Shown here one piece after another: positions 17,738-26,497 of a DNA stretch of 64,000 nucleotides. Below the pieces are notes generated by a model. That model was not told the origin of the DNA. It ran no database searches and worked only from the letters and a program-made list of their open reading frames with translations. The position numbers and the translations under genes were made by a program. Each line of letters opens with the position of its first letter. The stretch's first letter is position 1. Source of the stretch: Paenibacillus sp. MMS20-IR301 (GTDB lineage: Bacteria > Bacillota > Bacilli > Paenibacillales > Paenibacillaceae); assembly GCF_032302195.1 (NCBI RefSeq), contig NZ_CP135275.1:4960001-5024000 (forward strand). Direction: 5' to 3'.

Positions 17738-19024
17738 TTGAATTCCGTAATCAGCAAACCTAATTACAGACTCCTGCTGAAGCATAATGCCGACTTCCGC
17801 TATTTATGGCTGGCCCGGGCATGCTCCTTCTTCGGGAGTTCCTTGTACAATCTGGCGATCAGCTGGCTTGTGTACTCCATGACTGGTTCCTCGCTCCAGG
17901 TAGGGCTGGTGATTGTCGCCAAGTTCCTGCCGGAGATGGTCCTCGGCCTGTTCATCGGCGCCTGGGTAGACCGCTTGAACCCTAAGCTTCTGATGCAGAT
18001 CTCCGATGCGGCTCAGGCCCTGCTCACCGGAACCCTTGCCGTGCTCATGATCACCGGGCAGCTTCAGCTGCTGCATATCTATCTGATTACAGCCCTGTTA
18101 TCGGTTATGGGCAATCTGTTTGCGACCTCGCAGAGCTCGTTACTGCCGGAGCTCATCGCGGATAAAGCCTATCTCATCTCAGCCAATTCACTGCTGTCCA
18201 TCTCTTTGCAGATCACCCGTATTCTCGGTACGGTTGCCGGTGGAATACTGATAGCCTCCATCGGAAATTCAGGGGCTGTCATTGGGGATGCGGTATCCTT
18301 CATCGTCTCGCTTGCCCTGATTCAGCGGATTAAGCACCGCAGCAGGGCCGGGAACCATTCCCGCGCTGGGAGCGGCTTATCCATCTTAGCGGAAATCCGT
18401 GAAGGCTGGGAGTGGCTGCGCGGACAAACTGCCATGCTCCTGCTCATTCTTCTTGGTACACTCAGCAATATTGCCTTAGGGCCAAGCAATGTGCTCCCTC
18501 CCATGCTGATTGGTGAGCTGCTGCAGGGCGGCTCCAGCGGGCTCGGGATTTTCAATGCGGCTATAGGCGTCGGGTTACTCCTGGGCGGACTGTTCGTAGG
18601 CAGCAGATCTCCCCGGAGAGTCGGTCTCTGGTTCTCCTGTGGACTGGGTATCCAAGGCCTTGGCATGTGTGTGATTGCCTTATCACCTGTGCTCTGGCTA
18701 GCTTGCTCCGGCAACCTGATCCTGGGCTTTGGTGTGACCGTTACGGTCATTCCGATGAGCACTTTATTCCAGCTGCTGGTTCCTTCTGCGCTGCGGGGAC
18801 GGGTCAACAGCCTCAGTTCCATGGCTTTTAACCTTTCGATCCCGTTAACCTATGGCGGAGTAGGTATTCTGGCGGACAGAATCGGCGTAGAGATATGCTT
18901 CGGTCTTGCCGCCGGCTTGTTCGCCTTATGTCTGATCACCGGGCTGAGTAGTCCTCATATGCGCAGCCTCGACATCGGGACTACGCCGTCCTCCCGATCC
19001 TCTCAATCCGGTCAATCTGCATAA
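17738..19024 (+). CDS. MFS transporter, probable peptide or drug exporter
   Basis: A 428-residue protein with about 12 hydrophobic segments and the MFS loop motif FIGAWVDRLNPK between helices 2 and 3. It starts with TTG (17738) behind AAGGAGGG, 30 bases after the radical SAM gene, so the two are cotranscribed. It resembles macrolide-efflux-type MFS members and the pump at 34205. In this context it would export the modified peptide or give self-protection. A long-loop hairpin follows the stop. Confidence 0.85.
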   Translation: MNSVISKPNYRLLLKHNADFRYLWLARACSFFGSSLYNLAISWLVYSMTGSSLQVGLVIVAKFLPEMVLGLFIGAWVDRLNPKLLMQISDAAQALLTGTLAVLMITGQLQLLHIYLITALLSVMGNLFATSQSSLLPELIADKAYLISANSLLSISLQITRILGTVAGGILIASIGNSGAVIGDAVSFIVSLALIQRIKHRSRAGNHSRAGSGLSILAEIREGWEWLRGQTAMLLLILLGTLSNIALGPSNVLPPMLIGELLQGGSSGLGIFNAAIGVGLLLGGLFVGSRSPRRVGLWFSCGLGIQGLGMCVIALSPVLWLACSGNLILGFGVTVTVIPMSTLFQLLVPSALRGRVNSLSSMAFNLSIPLTYGGVGILADRIGVEICFGLAAGLFALCLITGLSSPHMRSLDIGTTPSSRSSQSGQSA

Positions 19025-19081
19025 GTCAGATGAAGGGTCACTTTACAACGCCGCACATATAACCCGCTACATAACGAAATA

Positions 19082-19132
19082 GAGGATCGGCTTATTGGCT
19101 CCGGGCTCTCCCTTCACCATCATCCGATCCTC
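19082..19132. terminator. Long-loop hairpin repeat, copy B
   Basis: GAGGATCGG and CCGATCCTC form a 9-bp stem around a loop shared nearly base for base with copy A (5264) and largely with copy C (51724). It lies between convergent genes and probably terminates in both directions. Confidence 0.6.
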
Positions 19133-19256
19133 ACTCTTACAGCTTCTATTAGTATGCTTTTAATGGTCTGAATAACGCGCCTGAAGCTTGTCTTTATGCG
19201 CTATGAGGATATCTTGCTCTCTCTCAAAATTCCGAAAATAATAATACCATACTGGA

Positions 19257-19805
19257 TCAGGGAGCAAAAACCTCCGGATTATCGTTCCGCCAAGCGCCGA
19301 TACAGCCGATCAGGCAAGCCTGGTAGCTTCTCATTCTGCGCTCGGTTCCGGTATCCTCAAATTCAATAGCGATATTCTGGCCCGGCTTACGCCAGGCCAG
19401 AATCCGGCCGGAGAATCCGGGCCACTCACATTCTTCATCTAGTTCAGGCTGGCCATAAGCCTCTATCGCCTCTTCTGGTGTTGCACTCATTGTGATTCCC
19501 TGTGGCAGGTAACCGGGAAACGGGGCTTTAATTCTGTCATCAGACCCTGGCGCAAGAAAATGTATGGCTCCAATGATCCATTCTTCTTGATTCGTATAAT
19601 GAAGCCCCGTCAGCGCGTTTAGTTTGGGTGCGCGGTAAATATCGATACGTACCGATGATTTCACAGACCAGATGATATCGTCGTTAAAATAGCTGTTAGG
19701 ACCGGGTATCCGTCTGATGCCGAATGGCTGCAGCAAAGCTTGCACACTCTTGGGATTATACGGCTGTCCCAGCATTTCAATGAGCTGATCGGATGGTTCG
19801 TTCAT
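19257..19805 (-). CDS. Hypothetical protein, probably frameshifted near its end
   Basis: The 182-residue product is not a family I recognise. It is cytoplasmic, with several Trp-containing strands (EEWIIGAIHFLAPG, FSGRILAWRKPG). The open frame stops at 19257. One frame over, the minus strand continues as PDPVWYYYFRNFEREQD and ends in KDKLQARYSDH with a stop at 19160-19162. Removing one T from the T5 run near 19270 would join the two. The full product would then be about 214 residues. Either a recent frameshift or a sequence error is likely. Confidence 0.6.
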   Translation of the reverse strand: MNEPSDQLIEMLGQPYNPKSVQALLQPFGIRRIPGPNSYFNDDIIWSVKSSVRIDIYRAPKLNALTGLHYTNQEEWIIGAIHFLAPGSDDRIKAPFPGYLPQGITMSATPEEAIEAYGQPELDEECEWPGFSGRILAWRKPGQNIAIEFEDTGTERRMRSYQACLIGCIGAWRNDNPEVFAP

Positions 19806-19992
19806 GTCTGGATTCCTTCCTTTCGCCTAAGTGATTCTATTCATGTGTCTTTCTCATCGCCAGCATTCTTCAGGTGAAACCTCACACCATCGTACCATAT
19901 CCTGGAACCCTATTGCACTCCGCGCCCGGCCCGGACACACAGAAGAACCCTCTTCGTGAAGAGAGGGCCATCCCCGTTAACTTCTCTGTCGT

Positions 19993-20526
19993 TTACTCCT
20001 TCTCCCACGCAAGCGCACTCTCTGCCCACTCCGCAACCCTGCGACTGCTCTCTTCATCGGACAGATCCTCGATCCGGGTCATCACTGACCATCTTACGCC
20101 GAAGGGGTCCAGGATGCTGCCGAACCGGTCGCCTGAGACGAAGCTGGCCACTGGTTCCCTGACCGTCGCTCCTCTTGCTGCCGCGTCATCTATGACCTGA
20201 TCCACATTCATTACGTAGATTGCCAGAGAATAACAGGCATTGCCGTCAGCTGGCGGCAGGACCAAATGATAGGCCGGATTCGCGGCTCCCAGCTGCAGGC
20301 GGCCATTGCCGAAGTCTAATTCTGCGTGAGCAATAATGGCTTCCCCGCCAGCACCCGGGTATTCCGTAATATAGATGACCTTTGCCCCGAACACCGCTGT
20401 ATAGAACTCTATCGCCTCAGAAGGACGGTTTACCGTTATGAATGGGGTAATGGCAGTGAATCCATTTGGTGTCCCCTTGTTCGTATATTGACCCGATACT
20501 CCTGTAATTTCTCCGCTTGTAGTCAT
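19993..20526 (-). CDS. VOC-family (glyoxalase/bleomycin-resistance fold) protein
   Basis: A 177-residue protein. ITPFITVNRPSEAIEFYTAV opens the first beta-alpha-beta-beta-beta unit, and FGSILDPFGVRWSV ends the second, as in PhnB/YdeM-like VOC proteins. A C-terminal tail of about 25 acidic residues (EDLSDEESSRRVAEWAES) is extra. The metal ligands of true glyoxalases are only partly recognisable, so the substrate is unknown. It stands 47 bases after the DJ-1-like gene on the same strand. Confidence 0.8.
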   Translation of the reverse strand: MTTSGEITGVSGQYTNKGTPNGFTAITPFITVNRPSEAIEFYTAVFGAKVIYITEYPGAGGEAIIAHAELDFGNGRLQLGAANPAYHLVLPPADGNACYSLAIYVMNVDQVIDDAAARGATVREPVASFVSGDRFGSILDPFGVRWSVMTRIEDLSDEESSRRVAEWAESALAWEKE

Positions 20527-20573
20527 GTTAATCCTCCTTTAATTGATCAGTACATATCAGTTTTGGCTCCTCT

Positions 20574-21200
20574 TCATTGAACAGGACTCATCAGTTCATA
20601 GAAATACTTGGCGTCCTGGGTCTTGTAGAGACTATACCAGGCCTTCAATCTGTCTGGATCGAGTACGTCCAGGGCCTTCAGGACATGTACAGTGAATTCC
20701 AGCGGCGCGATGCCGGAGGCCGTGATCAGCTTGCCGTCGGTTACAGCAGACTGATTGCTGTAGTACGCTTCACCTGTGTACTTGTGGCAGGTCATTTTCA
20801 GGTATCCCAAATCATTGCTGGTATGCGGGCGTGAATTCAGCAGCCCTGCCTGGGCAAGCGCTATGGTAGCCCCGCAAATAGCGGCTACTAAGATATTCTC
20901 CTGCATACATCTCCGGGCGAGCTCAAGGATGGGCTCGTGGATGGCCTCTGTCCATGTATTCCCGCCGGGCAGAATCAATGCATCTGTACTCGTAATGCTG
21001 CACTCGCTGAGCTGGATATCCGGCAGAATTGTCAGCCCGCCCATGGTAGTGACAGGAGTCGTAACCAAGCTTACGGTAACTATCTTGCTGGAGGGTTGCC
21101 CCTGCTTGTAATATCTTCCCGAGTTCAGTTCAGCCGTTAAGTAGCCTATCTCCCAGTCGGCCATCGTGTCGAACACATATAGATATACTGTATTGTTCAT
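20574..21200 (-). CDS. DJ-1/PfpI-family protein
   Basis: The 208-residue sequence has the DJ-1/PfpI fold: LYVFDTMADWEIGYL at the start, ALILPGGNTW in the middle and the nucleophile elbow VAAICGAT with C109. Bacterial members act as glyoxalase III, deglycase-like or chaperone-like proteins, or are uncharacterised. The sequence resembles the YDEA-type amidotransferase-like group. It precedes the VOC gene in the same direction; a shared role in reactive carbonyl handling is possible but unproven. Confidence 0.82.
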   Translation of the reverse strand: MNNTVYLYVFDTMADWEIGYLTAELNSGRYYKQGQPSSKIVTVSLVTTPVTTMGGLTILPDIQLSECSITSTDALILPGGNTWTEAIHEPILELARRCMQENILVAAICGATIALAQAGLLNSRPHTSNDLGYLKMTCHKYTGEAYYSNQSAVTDGKLITASGIAPLEFTVHVLKALDVLDPDRLKAWYSLYKTQDAKYFYELMSPVQ

Positions 21201-21251
21201 TAGTAATTCCTCTCTCTCTGTGATTAATTAACTCTATCTCCATAATAAAAT

Positions 21252-21282
21252 AGCTCCACTGACATCCGCTGTCAGTGAAGCT
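21252..21282 (-). terminator. Hairpin overlapping the end of the WYL gene
   Basis: AGCTCCACTGACA pairs with TGTCAGTGAAGCT around a 5-base loop with one mismatch. It contains the stop codon of the regulator gene. A perfect 15-bp version is at 32569-32605 and a half copy is near 2168. Confidence 0.6.
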
Positions 21283-22246
21283 GTTCATTTCGATAATATT
21301 CCGTTAAATCCGCCGCAACCGCAGCCAGCTTATCCTTCAAGCTCTGCGGTTCAAGGACTTGAAGCGATTTCCCGTAAGCCAGGAGCGAATGCGGGACATA
21401 TCTCAGCATATCTTGCTCTTCAAGGACGAAGACGGCCTGGCCGGATGTCCGCTCCTGCAGATAATGCCCCAGATACCAGTTCAGACAGAGGTCATCCAGC
21501 GCCTCGGCCCGGCCTGCGATAATGAGCGAGACTAACGCTTCTTGGCCTCCCGCCTCAGGCAGCAGATTCTGCATGAAGAATTCACGGGCCGAGAAGGCTG
21601 CGTCACGCTTGAACAGCATCTGCGTCCGCCTGATCGCCAGAATCCGGTCTGCCCGGAAGCTGCGGATCTCCTGCTTCAGATGGCAGTAGCCGACCGTATA
21701 CCATTTGTTGTTCCAATACAGCACACCATACGGGTCGATCACCCTGGTCTTAGGATGCTCATCACGGCCAGTGCGGTAATCTATTTCTACAGCGAATTCT
21801 CCCGCTACTGCCTGCTCCAATTCCGCGAGCACCGGCTGAACCGCTGGAGAGCCCGCACGGTTAATCACCTCAAACCCGGCTAAATGGCGGCTAAGTGTAT
21901 TTTCCTGCTCCTGATTGGAATACATCTTGAGCTTGGCCGCCGCATGGTCCAGTGCCTTATTCATCGGGTATCCGGCTTCTTTGGCGAAGATAGCTGCGTG
22001 CAGAAGTGCCTTCTTCTCGTCAAGCTCAAACAGCAGAGGCGCCCTGATGAACTGATTCAGCAGGCTATAGCCGCCGTTATGGCCGGAATCGGAGATGATC
22101 GGGACCCCGCTGGCGCATAGCGCATCCATATAGCGGTATACTGTGCGGATATTGATTTCCAGCTTCTCGGATATTTGCTTGGCCGTTATTTTCCCGCCGG
22201 AGTTCAGCATCCACAGGATGGCCAGCATATTATCGTTTTTGGGCAT
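21272..22246 (-). CDS. YafY-type HTH and WYL-domain regulator
   Basis: A 324-residue regulator with an HTH_11-type N-terminus (ITAKQISEKLEINIRTVYRYMDAL), a GGYSLL turn, and a WYL domain containing VEIDYRTG, VIDPYGVLYWNNKWYTVGYC and FRADRILAI. It is followed by a WCX-like end. It lies 5 bases downstream of the SF0329 gene, so both are probably cotranscribed. The ligand and targets are unknown. Confidence 0.85.
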   Translation of the reverse strand: MPKNDNMLAILWMLNSGGKITAKQISEKLEINIRTVYRYMDALCASGVPIISDSGHNGGYSLLNQFIRAPLLFELDEKKALLHAAIFAKEAGYPMNKALDHAAAKLKMYSNQEQENTLSRHLAGFEVINRAGSPAVQPVLAELEQAVAGEFAVEIDYRTGRDEHPKTRVIDPYGVLYWNNKWYTVGYCHLKQEIRSFRADRILAIRRTQMLFKRDAAFSAREFFMQNLLPEAGGQEALVSLIIAGRAEALDDLCLNWYLGHYLQERTSGQAVFVLEEQDMLRYVPHSLLAYGKSLQVLEPQSLKDKLAAVAADLTEYYRNEQLH

Positions 22247-22251
22247 AACCG

Positions 22252-22821
22252 TTACAGCGCCCCCCGCCGCAGCTCATAGAAATACTGCACCACCGGATGC
22301 TTCAGCTCCATCTTCCCCGCCATACCCAGGATCCGCTTCTTCCCGATCCGCTTGTCCAGCAAGGCCAGAATATTCAGCACGATATCACTGCTCTCCAGGC
22401 TCTCCTCTATAGGCGTAGTTAAGAACTGATTCGCTATCACGATAAAATTCGATTTCACCAGCGCCGCCTGGGCAGACATTAACTCCTTGGCATGCTCAGT
22501 GCTTTTTCTGCTGCTGGCCATAATGATTAGACGGTCCTCCGGCACGGGTCCCTTGGCTGCTGCTCTGACCGCTTCAATGTCGTCAATAGTGACAGGAATC
22601 CGGATGTCTGGATCATTCTTAATGTCCAGCTCGGATGGATACCAGCGGATGGGGTTCGTTTTGTCGTTCATGTTGAGCACGTTCTTCTTATCCACCGAGA
22701 TATAACAGGTCCCTGATTTATCGGGAAAATAGCGGTAAGCAGGTGCGCGGTATTCTACTCTTCCATATAACGCAGGGCTAAGAAAGCCCTCCAGCTGCTG
22801 CTTCAATTTGCTCCAGGACAT
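22252..22821 (-). CDS. SF0329-family protein
   Basis: The 189-residue protein starts MSWSKLKQQLEGFLSPALYG and ends VVQYFYELRRGAL, which I recognise as the SF0329 family of uncharacterised Firmicute and enterobacterial proteins. It has YRYFPDKSGTCYI and DIRIPVTIDDIEAVRAAAKG in the middle. No membrane segment is visible. AGGAGGGG precedes the ATG. Degraded copies of its ends occur at 15108, 32669 and 50246, so this is the only intact one of at least four copies here. Confidence 0.75.
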   Translation of the reverse strand: MSWSKLKQQLEGFLSPALYGRVEYRAPAYRYFPDKSGTCYISVDKKNVLNMNDKTNPIRWYPSELDIKNDPDIRIPVTIDDIEAVRAAAKGPVPEDRLIIMASSRKSTEHAKELMSAQAALVKSNFIVIANQFLTTPIEESLESSDIVLNILALLDKRIGKKRILGMAGKMELKHPVVQYFYELRRGAL

Positions 22822-22841
22822 GTAATCCCCTCCTAAATAAA

Positions 22842-22960
22842 CAACCCCACAAGGTGGGGGTTAAGCTTCATAGATGACTTGCCCGCCCTGCTGAAGACAT
22901 GACGAAACACAGCATCCGGCAATTCCTCCGTCAGCGGATCAGCAAATTGAGCTTAGCAAC
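22842..22960 (-). other. Stem-loop and degraded dihydrouridine-synthase fragment
   Basis: AACCCCAC and GTGGGGGTT (about 22842-22862) form a stem just upstream of the SF0329 start. At 22880-22935 the sequence GACATGACGAAACACAGCAT resembles codons near the start of the dus gene at 52700-52750, with mismatches. It reads as a scar of a second dus copy, not a gene. Confidence 0.4.
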
Positions 22961-23016
22961 GAAGTGTTGCCGGCTTCGGCTTAATGACACGAATATATAC
23001 ACTTTATCTCCGCAAG

Positions 23017-24627
23017 TCAATTTCCCACCCCGGTAATTGACCAGTTATTATCGGCTTCCGGCGATAACGTTCCCTGCCCGCGGATGTAGCTGACCAGCAT
23101 ATCCCGGACACTGCACGGGGACTCCCAGTGTCTGGCTGCACTGACCAGTCTGGACGCCTTCAATAAGCTGCTGTAGCGGTAATTGTTGACGGCAAGCTGC
23201 AGCTGCTGCGTGTCGGCAAGCGCTTGGCCCTGGTACAGCACATTGATGATCCGCTGACCGGCAGGCTGCGACAGATCGATCTGATAATCGATGCCGGCGA
23301 ACATATCATAGAGGTAACTAGGCACCTCAGGGTTGGCAGTCACCTCAAGGTCGCCCGGCTGCCACTGATTGAAATGCGTTGCCGAAGCTTCCATGTAGGC
23401 CTTAAGCTCTTTGCCTGTTACAGTAACCACATACAGCACATTATCGAACGGATAGATGCGGTATACATCGGCGTACGTTAACGGGCCCTGCTTCAAGTCC
23501 GCAGTATCTGAGAACAAGCTGGTCGCGGCAACATCCGCCCCGCTGGCCTGCAGCATCACCTTCTGAATCAGCGTAATGACCGGCGTATCCTGCAGCCTTC
23601 CCGCCGGGATCCCGCCCGTCTCCGCCTGCGGCTGGAAGTCAGCGGTGGCATAGCCCAAGATACTGCCGTCTGCTTCAGCAGCCAAGGCTCCGCCGCCTTG
23701 GCCGCTGAAGCGGATGGTCTCTTCATGCGCTTCAGCGGCCAGCTTGCGGAATTCCGGATCCGGCTCCCAGCCGGCCATATCCGCAATCGAGACTTCCCTG
23801 TTCACCACCCGGGGCCCCGCACCCTCCAGCTGAACGGTCAGGTCGAAGCGGACCACCTCCCGCCCCCGGTCGCGCGGCCCGCCGATTACGATATCCCCGA
23901 TCCGCTGCTTAACGGTAATGTGCATATGCCCGACCAGCAGTACATCAGCCTCAGGAACAAGCCTCGCAATCTGTTCAGCAGAATCCGAGCCGCCTTCTTC
24001 ATCAAATTCAGCCACCATTCCCGCATGCGCGCTGATGACAATGATATCGGCCTTGTCTTCAGCCCTCAGGGAAGCAGCAAGCTGCTGCGCCGTTTCAGCC
24101 ATGTGGCCGAACCGCAGTTCCTCCACCTTCCCGGCATCCCAGCGCGGAATATTAGGATTCGTCAGTCCGATTACGGCAACCCTGACGCCCTGTACCTCAA
24201 TCAGCGTGTAGGGCTCTGCGAACAGCTCACCGCCGGGGTACGCAGCATTCGCAGCGAGTACGGGAAAGTCCAGCTCCTGCCGGAATTTCGCAATCAGGTC
24301 CAGCCCGAAGTTAAATTCATGGTTGCCGAGGGTCATGGCCGCATAGCCCATGGCATTCAGTACCGCCGAGACCGGATGCACGGTATCTGTCCGTTTGTTG
24401 TAGATATCGTCCGTCAGCATATTTCCCTGGAACACATCCCCATTGTCAATAAGGATGACCGCAGCTCCGCTGTCTCTGACTTCCTTCACATAGGAGGCCA
24501 CCCGGGCCATCCCGTCATTCTCCGTCTCGCGGCTGTCCTCATAACGGTAGCCCCACAGATTCCCGTGAAGATCCGAGGTGGCGAGGATTACGATATTCAA
24601 TAATTTGCCGGTATCAGCCTGTTCCAT
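23017..24627 (-). CDS. 5'-nucleotidase-type metallophosphoesterase
   Basis: About 536 residues. The N-terminal metallophosphatase domain has D19-x-H21 (TSDLHG), GD at 63-64, GNHE at 101-104, a later SAHAG and GHMHI. The C-terminal 5_nucleotid_C domain contains TYADVYRIYPFDNVLYVV. It belongs to the UshA/YfkN family, which hydrolyses nucleotides or cyclic nucleotides. Unusually there is no signal peptide. The GTG at 24648 lacks a good site, so I place the start at 24627 (AAAGGA, spacing 9). It follows the permease genes of an ABC importer by about 28 bases, so the importer's substrate may be a nucleotide-like or phosphorylated compound that is cleaved inside the cell. Confidence 0.85.
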   Translation of the reverse strand: MEQADTGKLLNIVILATSDLHGNLWGYRYEDSRETENDGMARVASYVKEVRDSGAAVILIDNGDVFQGNMLTDDIYNKRTDTVHPVSAVLNAMGYAAMTLGNHEFNFGLDLIAKFRQELDFPVLAANAAYPGGELFAEPYTLIEVQGVRVAVIGLTNPNIPRWDAGKVEELRFGHMAETAQQLAASLRAEDKADIIVISAHAGMVAEFDEEGGSDSAEQIARLVPEADVLLVGHMHITVKQRIGDIVIGGPRDRGREVVRFDLTVQLEGAGPRVVNREVSIADMAGWEPDPEFRKLAAEAHEETIRFSGQGGGALAAEADGSILGYATADFQPQAETGGIPAGRLQDTPVITLIQKVMLQASGADVAATSLFSDTADLKQGPLTYADVYRIYPFDNVLYVVTVTGKELKAYMEASATHFNQWQPGDLEVTANPEVPSYLYDMFAGIDYQIDLSQPAGQRIINVLYQGQALADTQQLQLAVNNYRYSSLLKASRLVSAARHWESPCSVRDMLVSYIRGQGTLSPEADNNWSITGVGN

Positions 24628-24654
24628 TATCATTTCATCCTTTCTCACGCCCGC

Positions 24655-25482
24655 TTACTTCAGAATTGCCCCTGCGGTGAAGCTCTTCTCCATCTGGTCA
24701 CTGAACAGCACATAAGCCAGCAGAATAGGCAGAGTGGATATGACCATTGCTGCTGCCAGCGGCCCCCAGCTAATACTGTATTGGCCGCTGAAATTCATCA
24801 GGCCCAGCGGCAGTGTTCTCAGCTCCTGCTTTTGAATAAAGGTTGCCGCCATAAGAAGCTCATTCCACACCGCCAGGAATACGAAGATCGCCACTGAGGC
24901 AAGCGGCGGCTTAAGCAGCGGCAGCACTACCTTGAAGAAGGACTTCACCACCCCGCAGCCGTCCATAAACGCTGCTTCCTCCAGTTCCTTGGGCATCGTC
25001 CGCAGAAAAGCCGACAGCATATATACGCCAATAGGCAAATTCACCGCAATGTACGGTAAAATAATCGACAATCTTGAACTGAGAATCCCCAGATTCTTAA
25101 GAATCATGAAGAGCGGTATTAATGTAGCATGAATCGGCACCATAACGCCCATCAGAAGAATGAACAAGATGAGACTGTTATACTTGAATTTCATCCGTGT
25201 CAGCGCATAGGCCATCATTGCAGCAAACAGCAGCACAAACAAGAGTGTAACCAGCGTGACAATCACACTGTTGAAGAAATATTGATTTACTTTGGCACTG
25301 ACCCAAGCTTCTGTGAAATTGCTTAAACGCCATTCTGCAGGCAGCGCCCAGACGGTTCCGCCTATAATCTCCGAATTATCCTTAAACGCACTGATCACAA
25401 GCCAGTAGAGCGGAAACAGCTGGAGGACGGCGATAACGATCATCAGGATGTAGATGCTTGAATTCTTTGTTTTTCTGAGCAT
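24655..25482 (-). CDS. Carbohydrate-type ABC transporter permease (MalG-like)
   Basis: The 275-residue membrane protein has six predicted helices and the EAA loop ELEEAAFMDGCGVVKSFFKVVLP that contacts the ATPase. No ATPase gene is in the cluster, so a shared MsmK/MsmX-type ATPase elsewhere is expected, as is usual for CUT1 systems. It lies 12 bases after the other permease gene. Confidence 0.9.
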   Translation of the reverse strand: MLRKTKNSSIYILMIVIAVLQLFPLYWLVISAFKDNSEIIGGTVWALPAEWRLSNFTEAWVSAKVNQYFFNSVIVTLVTLLFVLLFAAMMAYALTRMKFKYNSLILFILLMGVMVPIHATLIPLFMILKNLGILSSRLSIILPYIAVNLPIGVYMLSAFLRTMPKELEEAAFMDGCGVVKSFFKVVLPLLKPPLASVAIFVFLAVWNELLMAATFIQKQELRTLPLGLMNFSGQYSISWGPLAAAMVISTLPILLAYVLFSDQMEKSFTAGAILK

Positions 25483-25494
25483 GACCGGTCCTCC

Positions 25495-26379
25495 TTAATA
25501 TTCAATTTTCTCTTGGGTTAACACTTTATTAAGCACCCAGGAGATCACAAGGCATTCCAGCACCATGAATACCGCAAGCGCACTGCCGTAGCCGAAATTC
25601 TGCTTCAGGAAGGCTTCCTGGAACATTTTCAGCGCAATCACGGTTGTTGAATTCAGGGGTCCCCCGTTAGTCATTACGTATACACTTTCGAACGTCTTCA
25701 AGGCATAGATCACATTCAGGACGATACAGATCCGCAGCACATCAGACAATAACGGAAAAGTAATATGCCGCACAGCCTTCCAGCCTGTCGCTCCGTCCAG
25801 CTTCGCTGCTTCATAATACTGCTCCGGTATCCCTTGCATTCCGGCGAACAGAATCAGCATATTGTAACCGACATAATGCCAGGTCGTCACGATCAGGACG
25901 GACAGCAGGGCCGTCTTCGTATCTCCAAGCCAGGCCCCAGTCCAGGCTCCCAGTCCAAGCGTCTCCATTAATGTGTTCAGCATGCCGATGTTCGGATCAT
26001 AGATCTTAACCCACAGCAGGCTGACCATGGTCGTTGACATCACTACGGGGAAAAAATAAATATTGCGGAACCACTTACGCCCCTTCATTCTCCGGGAGAC
26101 CAGCAGCGCCAAGCCAAATGAGACCGGCAGCTGGATTAACACGCCTACCAGCAGAAAGGCCAGGCTGTTCCATACCGCCTGCCAGAAGCTTTTATCCGCC
26201 GTGAACATCTTCGTGTAATTGTCCAGTCCAATGAAGGCCATCGGGTTAATGCCATCCCAATCCTGGAGACTGTAGTAGGCGGTCATTACAATAGGCACAA
26301 AATAAAAGACCAGAAAAACAATCAATCCGGGCAACAAAAACAAAGCTATAATCTTTTTATTAGAGAGCGCTTTTTCCAT
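25495..26379 (-). CDS. Carbohydrate-type ABC transporter permease (MalF/UgpA-like)
   Basis: A 294-residue permease with six helices and EAA loop YYEAAKLDGATGWKAVRHITFP. The frame is open to 26463, but those extra codons run through a strong hairpin (26405-26440). The ATG at 26379 (MEKALSNKK) has GGTGGG upstream, so I use it. It pairs with the downstream MalG-like permease. Confidence 0.88.
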   Translation of the reverse strand: MEKALSNKKIIALFLLPGLIVFLVFYFVPIVMTAYYSLQDWDGINPMAFIGLDNYTKMFTADKSFWQAVWNSLAFLLVGVLIQLPVSFGLALLVSRRMKGRKWFRNIYFFPVVMSTTMVSLLWVKIYDPNIGMLNTLMETLGLGAWTGAWLGDTKTALLSVLIVTTWHYVGYNMLILFAGMQGIPEQYYEAAKLDGATGWKAVRHITFPLLSDVLRICIVLNVIYALKTFESVYVMTNGGPLNSTTVIALKMFQEAFLKQNFGYGSALAVFMVLECLVISWVLNKVLTQEKIEY

Positions 26380-26404
26380 CACTGACCCACCTGTCCAATT
26401 ACAG

Positions 26405-26440
26405 AAAGTCGATGCGGTCCTTAGTGACTGCATCGACTTT
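26405..26440 (-). promoter_or_regulatory. Intercistronic stem-loop between binding-protein and permease genes
   Basis: AAAGTCGATGC and GCATCGACTTT form an 11-bp perfect stem with a 14-base loop. There is no T run after it, so it fits an RNA processing or stability hairpin that keeps binding-protein mRNA in excess of permease mRNA. Confidence 0.55.
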
Positions 26441-26497
26441 CCTGGAATAATTTTTGGTAACACTGGCGCCTGAGGGGACTGGCGTACTGTCTCCGCC

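Noticed and set aside
23698..24603. A 301-codon open frame on the plus strand
   Set aside because: It lies fully antisense to the phosphoesterase gene, whose motifs are complete, and has no ribosome-binding site or recognisable domain.
26380..26463. Longer N-terminus of the MalF-like permease
   Set aside because: The extra codons cover a perfect hairpin and lack a ribosome-binding site.
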